From the NCBI GenBank assembly GCA_964420115.1, contig CAYQQO010000010.1, forward strand, positions 1 through 20,125: a DNA stretch of 20,125 nt, in the 5' to 3' direction. This stretch comes from CAYQQO01 sp964420115. Its GTDB lineage: Bacteria > Patescibacteriota > Minisyncoccia > Portnoybacterales > UBA2143. A model generated the notes under the pieces. The model saw only the letters and a program-made list of their open reading frames with translations. It had not been told where the DNA came from and ran no database searches. Positions within the stretch are counted from its first letter, which is position 1. Each line of letters opens with the position of its first letter. The position numbers and the translations under genes were made by a program. Below are positions 6,915-14,431 of the stretch, piece by piece.

Positions 6915-6946
6915 GCGGTTTATTGCGGTTTTATACGCGGTTTATT
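6915..6946. repeat. Three GCGGTTTAT units in the Cas4-like leader
   Basis: GCGGTTTAT (6915-6923), GCGGTTTTAT (6925-6934) and GCGGTTTATT (6937-6946) stand at about 10-12 base spacing, one helical turn. They lie between the predicted start point (about 6957, minus strand) and the SD. Regular phasing suggests a repressor operator or an RNA-binding site. Confidence 0.6.
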
Positions 6947-6963
6947 AAAGAACGTTTGACTCT

Positions 6964-6992
6964 ATTATATAAATTTTAGTAAACTCTTTCAA
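6964..6992 (-). promoter_or_regulatory. Promoter for the Cas4-like gene
   Basis: On the minus strand, TTGAAA (6992-6987) and a perfect TATAAT (6969-6964) are 17 bases apart. The predicted start near 6957 gives a leader of about 60 bases containing the three GCGGTTTAT units. Confidence 0.7.
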
Positions 6993-7031
6993 TATAAGGT
7001 TGTTTAATTATTTAACGGAGGAATTAGTAAA

Positions 7032-7331
7032 ATGGATAACAAAAGATTGCCGAAAGGCATTCGTAAGCATCTTCGTTTAGAAAAAAGCCGTATTAGACGG
7101 CAATTTTTAGATTTAAAAGAGCAGGAAAACAAAATTGGTGGACTTTACAAAAGAATGGGGATTAAAGCAGAAAGGAGGCCATCGCTTAATAATAGGAAAA
7201 TTTCTGATGATAAGAAGAAAAATAAACAAAATCCAATAAAAGCGAAACAAAAAACAAAAGTCAAGGAAAAAGAAAAAAAGACAGTCGCAGAATCACAAAC
7301 ATGCGATGTTTCAAGGCTTGCTAAAAAATAA
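7032..7331 (+). CDS. Small very basic protein, unknown
   Basis: A 99-residue protein dominated by Lys and Arg. An N-terminal half with helix-forming charged pattern (about 8-45) is followed by a Lys-rich low-complexity tail (about 56-87). Such composition suggests binding to nucleic acid or ribosomes, but no domain was recognised. CGGAGGAA (7016-7023) before the ATG is a good SD. It lies 26 bases before the YkuK-like gene and may be cotranscribed with it. Confidence 0.65.
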   Translation: MDNKRLPKGIRKHLRLEKSRIRRQFLDLKEQENKIGGLYKRMGIKAERRPSLNNRKISDDKKKNKQNPIKAKQKTKVKEKEKKTVAESQTCDVSRLAKK

Positions 7332-7357
7332 CTTTGACAATATACTAAAGAGGCAAT

Positions 7358-7858
7358 ATGTCTAAGAAAAAAGGAAATTTTTTTCAAAGTCCGACTAAGG
7401 GCAAAATGGAGTTGACTAAATTAGTCAGGGAGATTTCTAATTTTGTTAATCAAGAAAATGAAGGCAAGTATCGTCTGATTGTCGGCACTGATTCCAACGG
7501 CGATAAAAAAGCTGATTTTGTCACTGCTGTGATTGTCCATCGCGTTGGCCATGGCGGCCGTTATTTCTGGAAAAAAACAAATGGAGATAAAATTTATCAT
7601 ACCCTAAGAGAACGTATATACAAGGAGGTTTCTTTGTCTCTTGAGACGGCTCAAGATTTGCTTGGCCAATTGACAAATATTTTAGGGGAAGAAAAAGAGC
7701 CCAAATATGTTTTTCAAATCCATATTGACGTGGGGCAGAATGGACCAACAAAAGAGATTATCAAAGAGGTCGTCGGTATGGTCAGGGGCAACGGCTTTAA
7801 GGCAAAAATTAAGCCGGAATCATACGCCGCTTCTCATGTAGCTGATAAGTATATTTAG
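7358..7858 (+). CDS. YkuK/DUF458 RNase H-like protein
   Basis: A 166-residue member of the DUF458 family (B. subtilis YkuK), predicted to have an RNase H-like fold of unknown substrate. Seen are GTDSNGD (43-49, with the likely metal-binding Asp45), the IHIDVGQNGPTKE block in the second half, and the C-terminal IKPESYAASHVADKY, which in the family carries a further acidic residue. AGAGG lies a few bases before the ATG. It follows the basic small protein. Family recognition is by conserved motifs; activity is only predicted. Confidence 0.85.
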   Translation: MSKKKGNFFQSPTKGKMELTKLVREISNFVNQENEGKYRLIVGTDSNGDKKADFVTAVIVHRVGHGGRYFWKKTNGDKIYHTLRERIYKEVSLSLETAQDLLGQLTNILGEEKEPKYVFQIHIDVGQNGPTKEIIKEVVGMVRGNGFKAKIKPESYAASHVADKYI

Positions 7859-7872
7859 TAATTATGGCGGTT

Positions 7873-7888
7873 CTTGTAGCGGCGGCTT
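7873..7888. repeat. 16-base direct repeat, left copy
   Basis: CTTGTAGCGGCGGCTT matches CTTGTAGTGGCGGCTT at 8213-8228 in 15 of 16 positions. The pair flanks the small gene at 7942-8157. The right copy is the 3' arm of a terminator hairpin; the left copy has no matching 5' arm. Confidence 0.6.
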
Positions 7889-7941
7889 AATGTTGGCTTT
7901 GTTCTTTTTTTTAAAAAACAATAACAGACAGGAGAAACGCT

Positions 7942-8157
7942 ATGGGATCAAAAATGTCATCGGAGAAAGCGCTGAAGGAGGGGGGGTTCTTTGAGATTAA
8001 AATTCCTGATACTCCAGAGACCAAAGCTAAGCTCGATGGAATTTACAAGGAATACCGTCAAAAAGCGGCAAAGATACGAGAGGAAGAGCGGAAGAAACAG
8101 ATAGAGGTGTGGAAAAGATTACGGCGTGACCATCCTTTCTTCTTTGTTTCTGCCTGA
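7942..8157 (+). CDS. Small charged protein, unknown
   Basis: A 71-residue protein with a long highly charged helix (about 25-62, rich in Lys, Arg and Glu) and an aromatic end (FFFVSA). The ATG follows ACAGGAGAAACGCT, with a good SD. It lies between two direct repeats (7873-7888 and 8213-8228) and before a terminator. No family was recognised; coding status rests on the SD and the intact frame. Confidence 0.55.
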   Translation: MGSKMSSEKALKEGGFFEIKIPDTPETKAKLDGIYKEYRQKAAKIREEERKKQIEVWKRLRRDHPFFFVSA

Positions 8158-8201
8158 GATTTATATTTTTGTCAGGGGTTGTTCTTTCTTGATATCTTAT
8201 C

Positions 8202-8236
8202 AAAGTCGCCTGCTTGTAGTGGCGGCTTTGCTTTTT
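8202..8236 (+). terminator. Intrinsic terminator
   Basis: AAAGTCGCC (8202-8210) pairs with GGCGGCTTT (8221-8229) with one G-U pair. A T-rich tail, TTTGCTTTTT, follows. It ends the unit of small genes before the MBL gene. Confidence 0.7.
8213..8228. repeat. 16-base direct repeat, right copy
   Basis: Partner of 7873-7888 (15 of 16 identical). Here it contributes the loop and 3' arm of the terminator at 8202-8236. Confidence 0.6.
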
Positions 8237-8261
8237 GGCCTGTTTTTGTTAAGATAATTCT

Positions 8262-9638
8262 ATGACAGCAAAACTTCATTTTCACGGAGGAGCCGGTGTT
8301 GTCACCGGCGCTAATTATTTGTTAGAAGTCAAGCGGAAAAAAATATTGGTTGATTGCGGCCTTTTTCAAGGCGGTTCTGATTTAGACGAGAAAAACCATC
8401 AGCCCTTCCCTTATAAGCCAAAGGAGATTGACTTTGTTTTAATCACTCATGCTCATTTGGACCACATTGGCCGTTTGCCGAAATTGATAGAAGACGGCTT
8501 TGAAGGGCAGATTTTTGCCACTGCGCCAACAATTGATTTTGCCCGTTTAATGCTGGAAGACAGCCAAAAGCTTCTTAATGAAAAAGCGGCCAAGGCCGGA
8601 GTTATTCCATTGATAGATGGCAGTAGGATAGAAGGAATAATGGAAATGTTTAAAATTGTTGACTATGACCAGCCGACTAAACTGACAGACGGGATTTCTA
8701 TCTGCTACAGGGACGCTGGCCATGTTTTGGGTTCGGCTATTATTGAGGTGGGGATAGATGGCAAGAAGATTGCTTTTTCAGGCGACTTGGGGTCTGGTAA
8801 TGTTCCTCTTTTAAAAAAGACAGCTCTAATTAAGGATGTTGATTATTTGGTTATGGAATCAACCTATGGCGACCGTCTCCATGAGACAACCGGGCAGGTT
8901 AAAGATCGTATTGAGGATGTTGCCGAAGAAACAGTCGGCCGGGGCGGAGTTTTAATGATTCCCAGCTTTGCCTTAGAAAGAACTCAACAACTGCTTTACC
9001 ATTTCAATGATTTAGCTGAAAATAATCGTATTCCTCGAGTGCCTATTTTTCTTGATAGCCCCTTGGCTATTAAATTAACTAGAATTTATCAGCGTTATCC
9101 TCAGTATTTTACCAAGGAAGCAGATTCATTGATTAAGGCGGGAGATGATATTTTTAAATTTCCAGGACTGCGTCTTACTTTGTCTGTTTCTGAATCAAAA
9201 GGAATAAATGATATTGCCCCTCCAAAAATTATTATTGCTGGATCAGGAATGTCTCAAGGCGGCAGGATAATCCATCACGAAGCTCGCTATTTAAGCGACC
9301 CCAACAACACTCTTTTAATTGTGACCTATCAGGCCAAAGGGACAGTTGGGCGCCAGATTTTAGACGGTGCTAAGAAAGTAAGGATACTAGATAAAATAAT
9401 TCCAGTAAAAGCTAAAATTGAAAGAATCGATGGCTATTCTTCTCATGCTGACCAGGAAGCGCTTGTTAATTGGGTTAAGGCGATGGTTTTTCCTTCTTCT
9501 TCCCGCCGGCCGAAGAAGGTATTCTGCTGTCAAGGAGAAGAGGAGCCGGCCAATATTTTAGCTCAAGAAATTAAAGACCATTTAGGGCTTTCGGCGGAAG
9601 TGCCTCAAGAAGGGCAGATAGCTGAGTTGTCTTTTTGA
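8262..9638 (+). CDS. Beta-CASP metallo-beta-lactamase RNase (CPSF-like)
   Basis: A 458-residue cytoplasmic zinc nuclease of the beta-CASP group that processes RNA. The MBL motifs are Asp31, HAHLDH (63-68), His154 in GHVLGSA and Asp175 in SGDLG. The beta-CASP motifs are the acidic residue in MESTYGDR (198-205), His339 in the GGRIIHH region and His395 in GYSSHAD. No added KH or other RNA-binding domain is seen, so it is a stand-alone enzyme of the type common in bacteria and archaea. There is no SD before the ATG. The LOG promoter overlaps its 3' end. Confidence 0.93.
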   Translation: MTAKLHFHGGAGVVTGANYLLEVKRKKILVDCGLFQGGSDLDEKNHQPFPYKPKEIDFVLITHAHLDHIGRLPKLIEDGFEGQIFATAPTIDFARLMLEDSQKLLNEKAAKAGVIPLIDGSRIEGIMEMFKIVDYDQPTKLTDGISICYRDAGHVLGSAIIEVGIDGKKIAFSGDLGSGNVPLLKKTALIKDVDYLVMESTYGDRLHETTGQVKDRIEDVAEETVGRGGVLMIPSFALERTQQLLYHFNDLAENNRIPRVPIFLDSPLAIKLTRIYQRYPQYFTKEADSLIKAGDDIFKFPGLRLTLSVSESKGINDIAPPKIIIAGSGMSQGGRIIHHEARYLSDPNNTLLIVTYQAKGTVGRQILDGAKKVRILDKIIPVKAKIERIDGYSSHADQEALVNWVKAMVFPSSSRRPKKVFCCQGEEEPANILAQEIKDHLGLSAEVPQEGQIAELSF

Positions 9639-9663
9639 CAAAATATAAAATAGATAGTAAACT
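9635..9663 (+). promoter_or_regulatory. Promoter for the LOG-family gene
   Basis: A perfect TTGACA (9635-9640), overlapping the end of the MBL gene, and TAAACT (9658-9663) are 17 bases apart. The predicted start near 9670 is only three bases before the ATG, and no SD is present. Confidence 0.6.
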
Positions 9664-9672
9664 AATTAAAAA

Positions 9673-10242
9673 ATGGAGCAAAAAACTTATTTAAAATACA
9701 AGATTTGTGTTTCTGGCGCGGCGGAAACAGGCCATTGCGCTAAAAAATCATTAGAACTGGCAAAAGAAACAGGCCGTCAAATCGCTAAAACCAACGGCGT
9801 CTTGGTTACTGGAGCGACTAGCGGCATCCCTTATTGGGCGGCTATTGGCGCCAAGAAAGAGAATGGTATTGTTGTTGGTCTTTCGCCAGCCGTTTCCCAA
9901 AAATCACATTTGAAAAAATATCGTTTGCCGATTGATTTTCATGATTTAATCATTTATACCGGCTTTGAATATTCCGGCCGCAACTTACTCCTTACCCGCT
10001 CTTCTGACGCAGTAATTATTATTTGCGGCAGAATAGGGACGCTTAATGAATTTACTGTCGCTTTTGAGGACAATAAGCCGATTGGTATTTTAACAGAGAG
10101 CGGCGGGACAGCTGATATGATAAAAAATATTGTTGACAATTCACACCGTGGGCCGGGTAAAATTGTTTATGATCCTAATCCCGAAAACTTAGTTGCCAAA
10201 TTAGTTAAATTAATTGATAAAGAAAAAGAAATAAAGGTTTAA
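9673..10242 (+). CDS. LOG/SLOG-family nucleotide-binding protein
   Basis: A 189-residue Rossmann-like protein resembling the TIGR00725/LOG group. It opens with ICVSGAAETG (11-20) and has VLVTGATSGIPYWAA (43-57), GRN (102-104) and CGRIGTLNEF (118-127) in place of the classical PGGxGTxxE. True LOG proteins release cytokinin-type bases from nucleotide phosphates. Because the first PGG is replaced by CGR, this may instead be a SLOG domain that binds a nucleotide-derived ligand. It is probably leaderless. Confidence 0.75.
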   Translation: MEQKTYLKYKICVSGAAETGHCAKKSLELAKETGRQIAKTNGVLVTGATSGIPYWAAIGAKKENGIVVGLSPAVSQKSHLKKYRLPIDFHDLIIYTGFEYSGRNLLLTRSSDAVIIICGRIGTLNEFTVAFEDNKPIGILTESGGTADMIKNIVDNSHRGPGKIVYDPNPENLVAKLVKLIDKEKEIKV

Positions 10243-10282
10243 TAAATGTTTAACCAATTCACAACAAAAGGAGGTGAATTAT

Positions 10283-10528
10283 GTGCCTATTGAAGTCAAA
10301 AGAAGGTCTGGAGAGACAACTCGCGGTTTAATAAGACGCTTTACAAGGAGAATCCAACAAAGCGGAGTTTTAATTCGGGCTCGTAAATCAAGATTTTTAG
10401 AGAAAGAAAAGAGCAAGAGCGAAAGAAGGGCTAGCGCTGTTAGAAGGAAGAAAATAAATCAGGAAAAAGAAAGATTGAGAAAAATGGGGCTTCTTGACGA
10501 AGATACAAAGTGGTGGAAAAAGCAATAA
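10283..10528 (+). CDS. rpsU: 30S ribosomal protein S21
   Basis: A basic protein of the small subunit near the mRNA exit/anti-SD region. It opens with PIEVKRRSGETT and has an RRFTRRIQQSGVL core and a KSERRASAVRRKK tail, the usual S21 pattern. The GTG at 10283 is chosen (81 residues) because AAAGGAGGTG (10267-10276) is six bases before it. A GTG at 10274 in the same frame falls inside the SD itself. An ATG at 10281 overlaps the GTG but is in another frame. It is followed by yqeY, a widespread pairing. Confidence 0.92.
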   Translation: MPIEVKRRSGETTRGLIRRFTRRIQQSGVLIRARKSRFLEKEKSKSERRASAVRRKKINQEKERLRKMGLLDEDTKWWKKQ

Positions 10529-10570
10529 TGATTTCTTAAGATATAAAACTTCAATGTTTTAATTTTAAGT

Positions 10571-10576
10571 TATAAT
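10571..10576 (+). promoter_or_regulatory. -10 box before yqeY
   Basis: A perfect TATAAT ends 12 bases before the yqeY GTG, predicting a start near 10583 and a leader of about six bases. No convincing -35 is present at 16-18 bases (the nearest match, TTCAAT, is 15 away), so this is tentative. Confidence 0.4.
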
Positions 10577-10588
10577 TTCCTAAAAAGA

Positions 10589-11083
10589 GTGTCTCTTAAG
10601 ACCAAAATTAACCAAGATATAAAAGAAGCAATGCAAAGTAAAGACCAAATCAAGGTCTCTGTTTTGCGTATGCTTAATGCGGCGGTTTTTAACAAAGAAA
10701 AAGAAAAAAGAGCTAAGTTGGCCAAAGAAAATAAAGAAACTGATAAATTGGACGAATTAAGCAAATTAACAGACGAGGAAATTCAGGAGGTAATTTCATC
10801 AGAAGTTAAAAAAAGAAAAGAATCAATCGACCAGTATGGAAAAGGAGGCCGCCAGGATTTAGCTGATAAAGAAAAGAAAGAACTGGGAATTTTAATGGCA
10901 TATCTGCCGGAACAAATGTCAGGTGATGAAATAAGGAAGATAGTTAAAGAAAAAATTAAAGAGATTGGCGTCAGCGGGCCGCAGGAAACAGGCAAGTTAA
11001 TGGGCGCGATAATGCCTCAGCTTAAAGGGAAAGCTGACGGCAATTTGGTTAGTAAAATTGTTCAGGAGGAGCTAAGGGGCTGA
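10589..11083 (+). CDS. yqeY: GatB/YqeY domain protein
   Basis: A 164-residue stand-alone YqeY protein, related to the C-terminal tRNA-binding domain of GatB. Its exact role is unsettled. Seen are the N-terminal helix SLKTKINQDIKEAMQSKDQI, VLRMLNAAVFNKE, SIDQYGKGGRQDLADKE, LMAYLPEQMS and the ending GKLMGAIMPQLKGKADGNLV, all typical. It begins with GTG and has no SD. The rpsU-yqeY order is common in bacteria. Confidence 0.92.
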   Translation: MSLKTKINQDIKEAMQSKDQIKVSVLRMLNAAVFNKEKEKRAKLAKENKETDKLDELSKLTDEEIQEVISSEVKKRKESIDQYGKGGRQDLADKEKKELGILMAYLPEQMSGDEIRKIVKEKIKEIGVSGPQETGKLMGAIMPQLKGKADGNLVSKIVQEELRG

Positions 11084-11121
11084 TTTATTGATTTACGTTA
11101 TCTTTTAAAAGCGTTTGACTA

Positions 11122-11613
11122 ATGCTGGAAATTCATAATTTTACCCAGAATGAAGTAGACGAAAGATTTTTTCAAAAAGTTAGCGAGGCTTGCTTGGGGG
11201 AGCTTGGTATTGATAACAAGACGGAAATCAGCTTGGCTATTGTCGGTGACGGTCGGATGAGAAAGTTAAACAAAATATATCGAGGTAAAAACAGAGTGAC
11301 TGATGTTTTGTCGTTTGGCGATAAATCGGTTCTCCCATATATCGTCAAGGCCTTCCCTCGTTTGAAAAAGGGAGAAGACATGGAATTTGTTGAGCCGCCT
11401 GACGGAGTAAAAAGATTAGGCGAAATTGTTATTTGCTACCCCAGAGCTAAAAAACAGGCAAAAGAGGCGGGCCATTCTTTGGAAAGTGAATTGACCGTTC
11501 TGTTGGTTCATGGGATACTTCATTTAGCAGGATATGACCATGAAAAAAGCGATAAGGAGGCGGATGAAATGGGGAAATTAGAAGACAAGATAAAAAAGAG
11601 TTTAAACAAATAG
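11122..11613 (+). CDS. ybeY: Endoribonuclease YbeY (rRNA maturation factor)
   Basis: A zinc-dependent enzyme involved in 16S rRNA 3' maturation and ribosome quality control. The metal site HGILHLAGYDH carries His130, His134 and His140. Also seen are the RVTDVLSF block (58-65) and LGEIVICYPRA (99-109). The 163-residue length includes a stretch (about 68-98) longer than in the E. coli enzyme between these two blocks. It follows yqeY by 38 bases without an SD and is probably in the same transcription unit. Confidence 0.95.
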   Translation: MLEIHNFTQNEVDERFFQKVSEACLGELGIDNKTEISLAIVGDGRMRKLNKIYRGKNRVTDVLSFGDKSVLPYIVKAFPRLKKGEDMEFVEPPDGVKRLGEIVICYPRAKKQAKEAGHSLESELTVLLVHGILHLAGYDHEKSDKEADEMGKLEDKIKKSLNK

Positions 11614-11669
11614 GGTCTGATGCTCCTGGCTTTTGCGCTTGGAGAATGATATTATATTAATATTGTTTT

Positions 11670-12914
11670 ATGGGTAAAGAGTCAATTATTGTCGGCTTGG
11701 ATGTTGGGAGTTGTTTTGTCAGAATAGTTGTAGCTAAAATAAGGGCCGACCAGTCAAAGCCGCAGATTATCGGTGTAGGCCAGGTTCCTTCTTTCGGGTT
11801 GCGCAAGGGGGTGGTTGTTGATATTGAAGAAACAGTTAAAAATATTTCAGAGGCGGTTACTGAAGCAGAAAGAAGCAGTGGTGTTTCAATAGAGCGGGTG
11901 GTTGTTGGTCTGGGGGGCAATCACATTGAATCAAAAGCAAGCAAAGGGGTGATTGCTGTTTCAAGAGCTGATAAGGAAGTTTCTGGCGAGGATGTGGAAA
12001 GGGCTATTGGCGCTGCTTCGGCCATTTCTATTTCTCCTAATCGTGAAATTATACACATTATCCCTCGAAGTTTTTCCATTGATGATCAGGTTGGCATAAA
12101 AGATCCAAGGGGGATGAGCGGCGTCCGCTTAGAGGTGGACGCCTTAATTATTGAAGCGGCGACTGCTTTTGTTAAAAATTTAACTAAATGTGTTTCTGAA
12201 GCCGGGTTGGAAATAGATGAAATAGTTTTAGCTCCCTTAGCGGCCAGTCGGGCGGCTTTGACAAAGCGTCAGAAGGAATTGGGCGTTTTGGCTTTGGATT
12301 TAGGCGGAGGGACTGCCGGTCTAACTATTTTTGAAGAAGGAGATATTATCCATAGTTGTGTTTTGCCAGTTGGTTCTTCTCATACGACAAACGACATTGC
12401 CATTGGTCTAAGGAGCAGCATTGATCTGGCTGAGAAAATAAAGTTGGAATATGGTTCAGCTTTAGTCTCAGAGATTAACAAGAAAGATGTTATTGATTTG
12501 GCAAAGTTGAATGAAGAGGAAAAAGGCGTTATTTCTCGTTCTCAAGTAGCAGAGATAATTGAAGCGCGCTTGAGTGAAATTTTTGAATTAACCAATAAGG
12601 AATTGAAAAGAATTGATAGACAAGGGCTTTTGCCGGCCGGTGTTGTGCTTTTGGGAGGCGGCGCTAAAATGCCGGGGTTGGTTGATTTAGCTAAAGATGA
12701 ACTGAAACTGCCTGCTCAAATTGGATTTCCCTTAGAACTGGAAGGGATTATTGAAGAGGTGGATGATCCAGCTTGTGCCACAGCGGTTGGTTTAATTTTG
12801 TGGTCTATGGACCAGCGGCTTAAGTCTGGCGGAAGAGGAATTTCATTGCCTGAAATATCTGTTGCTTCTACAGTCGGTAAAATTAAAAGTTGGTTTAAGA
12901 GTTTCTTGCCTTAG
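11670..12914 (+). CDS. ftsA: Cell division protein FtsA
   Basis: An actin-like ATPase that tethers FtsZ to the membrane. The 414-residue protein has the phosphate-1 motif VGLDVGSCFVRI (8-19), an SHS2/1C domain after it, the phosphate-2 motif ALDLGGGTAGLTIF (about residues 205-220) and the adenosine motif VVLLGGGAKMPGL. The C-terminal amphipathic helix KIKSWFKSFLP is the membrane-targeting sequence. No SD is seen; AT-rich -10-like sequence lies within 20 bases of the ATG. ftsZ follows after a 143-base structured leader. Confidence 0.95.
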   Translation: MGKESIIVGLDVGSCFVRIVVAKIRADQSKPQIIGVGQVPSFGLRKGVVVDIEETVKNISEAVTEAERSSGVSIERVVVGLGGNHIESKASKGVIAVSRADKEVSGEDVERAIGAASAISISPNREIIHIIPRSFSIDDQVGIKDPRGMSGVRLEVDALIIEAATAFVKNLTKCVSEAGLEIDEIVLAPLAASRAALTKRQKELGVLALDLGGGTAGLTIFEEGDIIHSCVLPVGSSHTTNDIAIGLRSSIDLAEKIKLEYGSALVSEINKKDVIDLAKLNEEEKGVISRSQVAEIIEARLSEIFELTNKELKRIDRQGLLPAGVVLLGGGAKMPGLVDLAKDELKLPAQIGFPLELEGIIEEVDDPACATAVGLILWSMDQRLKSGGRGISLPEISVASTVGKIKSWFKSFLP

Positions 12915-12951
12915 AGCAAAATTAATGAAAGGGGTTGCAAAATTTTTAGAG

Positions 12952-12980
12952 TTGTGGTAATTCTAAGATAATGCTAATTT
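12952..12980 (+). promoter_or_regulatory. Possible ftsZ promoter
   Basis: TTGTGG (12952-12957) and TAATTT (12975-12980) are 17 bases apart, with TGC before the -10. GATAAT at 12967-12972 is an overlapping alternative. The start would lie about 70 bases before ftsZ, upstream of the two hairpins. Confidence 0.35.
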
Positions 12981-13000
12981 TAATATTTTTCGTAATTAAG

Positions 13001-13055
13001 GAGGGTCGATATCGATCCTCGTTGTTGTTATAGCCAATAAATATTTGATTTGGCT
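13001..13055 (+). promoter_or_regulatory. Two hairpins in the ftsZ leader
   Basis: A near-perfect palindrome GAGGGTCGAT/ATCGATCCTC (13001-13020, one G-U pair) contains part of AAGGAGGG (12998-13005), the only SD-like sequence here. A second stem AGCCAA/TTGGCT (13032-13037/13050-13055) ends two bases before the ftsZ ATG. The SD is more than 50 bases from the ATG, so it could act only if the hairpins bring it close, or not at all. Confidence 0.5.
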
Positions 13056-13057
13056 GT

Positions 13058-14212
13058 ATGAACAACCAGCGGTCATTTAAGGATATGGCTCAAATTAAAC
13101 CGGAGGTAGAAACATTCGCTAAAATAAAAGTAATCGGTGTCGGGGGTAGCGGAGGCAACGCTATTTCTCGGATGATAGCAGCTAAGATTCACGGCGTTGA
13201 TTTTGTGGCCGTCAATACCGATGCGCAAGACTTGCATCATGTAACGGCGTCTGAAAAGGTCCATATTGGCAAAAACTTAACTAAGGGTTTAGGCGCCGGC
13301 ATGAATCCGGAAATAGGGCGGCAGGCGGCTGAAGAAAATCGTGACGAGATTCACGAAGTGGTTAAGGGCTCTGATATGGTTTTTGTCACTTGCGGTTTGG
13401 GAGGCGGCACTGGTACAGGAGCTGCTCCAATAATCGCTGAGGCGGCTAAGGACTCCGGCGCTTTGACAGTGGCTGTTGTTACTAAGCCCTTTTCTTTTGA
13501 GAGTCTTCAGAGGGCGCGTCTGGCCGAGGAAGGTCTTAGTCAACTCAAAGACAGAGTTGATACGCTGATTACTATCCCCAATGATAAATTGTTATCCATT
13601 ATAGACAGAAAAACATCACTTTTAAACGCTTTTTCTGTTGTGGATGATGTTTTACGCCAAGCAGTCCAGGGTATTTCTGATTTGGTGGTTACCCCGGGTA
13701 TTGTTAATGTTGATTTTGCAGATGTTAAGGCAATTATGCAGAATGCCGGTTCTGCCTTAATGGGGATTGGTCGGGCGACCGGAGAAGACAGGTCTTTGGA
13801 AGCGGCAAAAGCTGCTATTAATTCTCCTCTTTTGGAGCTTTCAATTGACGGGGCTAAAGGCGTTTTGTTTAATGTCAGCGGCGGTTCTGATTTGGCAATG
13901 AGCGAAATAAATGACGCCGCTAAAGTAATTACCGAGTCTATTGATTCGGAAGCAAAGGTTATTTTCGGGGCGGTTATGGATGACAAACTCAAAAAAGGCG
14001 AAATTAAAATAACGGTTATTGCCACTGGTTTTGACGAAGGGCTTTTAAAGAAAGCAAGTGAGACAAGGGTGCAAGACATATCGCCTATCAACCAAAAAGA
14101 GGAAAAAGAAAAAAAGAAACCAATGTCTACTCCTCAAGTAAAAACACAGGTTGAAGAAGAAGAGGAGAATGAATGGGATATCCCAGCTTTTATAAGAAGA
14201 AAAATGAAATAG
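13058..14212 (+). CDS. ftsZ: Cell division protein FtsZ
   Basis: A tubulin-like GTPase forming the division ring. The 384-residue protein has KVIGVGGSGGNA (24-35), the GTP signature GGGTGTG (115-121), the T7 loop NVDFADVK (217-224) and a flexible Lys/Glu linker. It ends in the C-terminal peptide WDIPAFIRR, which binds FtsA. The ATG at 13058 follows a structured leader. An internal ATG at 13085 has AAGGA only one base away, too close to be a good start. A clear terminator lies 21 bases after the stop. Confidence 0.97.
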   Translation: MNNQRSFKDMAQIKPEVETFAKIKVIGVGGSGGNAISRMIAAKIHGVDFVAVNTDAQDLHHVTASEKVHIGKNLTKGLGAGMNPEIGRQAAEENRDEIHEVVKGSDMVFVTCGLGGGTGTGAAPIIAEAAKDSGALTVAVVTKPFSFESLQRARLAEEGLSQLKDRVDTLITIPNDKLLSIIDRKTSLLNAFSVVDDVLRQAVQGISDLVVTPGIVNVDFADVKAIMQNAGSALMGIGRATGEDRSLEAAKAAINSPLLELSIDGAKGVLFNVSGGSDLAMSEINDAAKVITESIDSEAKVIFGAVMDDKLKKGEIKITVIATGFDEGLLKKASETRVQDISPINQKEEKEKKKPMSTPQVKTQVEEEEENEWDIPAFIRRKMK

Positions 14213-14221
14213 AAAAAGACC

Positions 14222-14230
14222 TTATCCACA
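14222..14230 (+). other. Consensus DnaA box
   Basis: TTATCCACA matches the strongest DnaA box exactly. It is a single copy between the ftsZ stop and its terminator. One nonamer can occur by chance, so function is uncertain. Confidence 0.3.
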
Positions 14231-14232
14231 AG

Positions 14233-14263
14233 AGGCAGTCATACTCATTTGACTGCCTTTTTT
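14233..14263 (+). terminator. Intrinsic terminator after ftsZ
   Basis: A perfect 9-bp stem, AGGCAGTCA (14233-14241) with TGACTGCCT (14250-14258), is followed by six T. It ends the ftsA-ftsZ transcript. Confidence 0.88.
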
Positions 14264-14332
14264 GCTTGGAGTAAAATAGAAGATACCCTTGAATATTAAG
14301 GCTTGGATATTGAAGGATTTTTTTATTAAGGC

Positions 14333-14431
14333 AGTGAGTGAAAAACAAACTTACTTGTTTTTCCGAGCAGTTTGTTCCTCAGAGGCAGGCAGGCGCCTTA
14401 GGAGGAAGTAAGTTAATATGTGAAGTTGTAT
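14333..14431 (+). repeat. Leader repeat element, copy B (before ribonucleotide reductase)
   Basis: Shares AGTGAGYGAAA (14333-14343), GGCAGGCAGG (14384-14393) and the AAGTTAATATG block (14410-14431) with copy A at 4827-4912. Here it can form GAAAAACAA/TTGTTTTTC (14340-14348/14355-14363) and a second stem TTCCTC/GAGGAA (14375-14380/14402-14407), extended by AGGC/GCCT. The second stem covers the SD AGGAGGAAG (14400-14408). The ATG ten bases after the SD (14418) is followed at once by TGA, in frame with the real start at 14430. Confidence 0.65.

Noticed and set aside
13540..14091. A 183-codon open frame antisense to ftsZ
   Set aside because: It lies wholly opposite a certain gene, has no SD, and its composition (Ser/Ile/Ala rich) reflects reverse reading of FtsZ codons.
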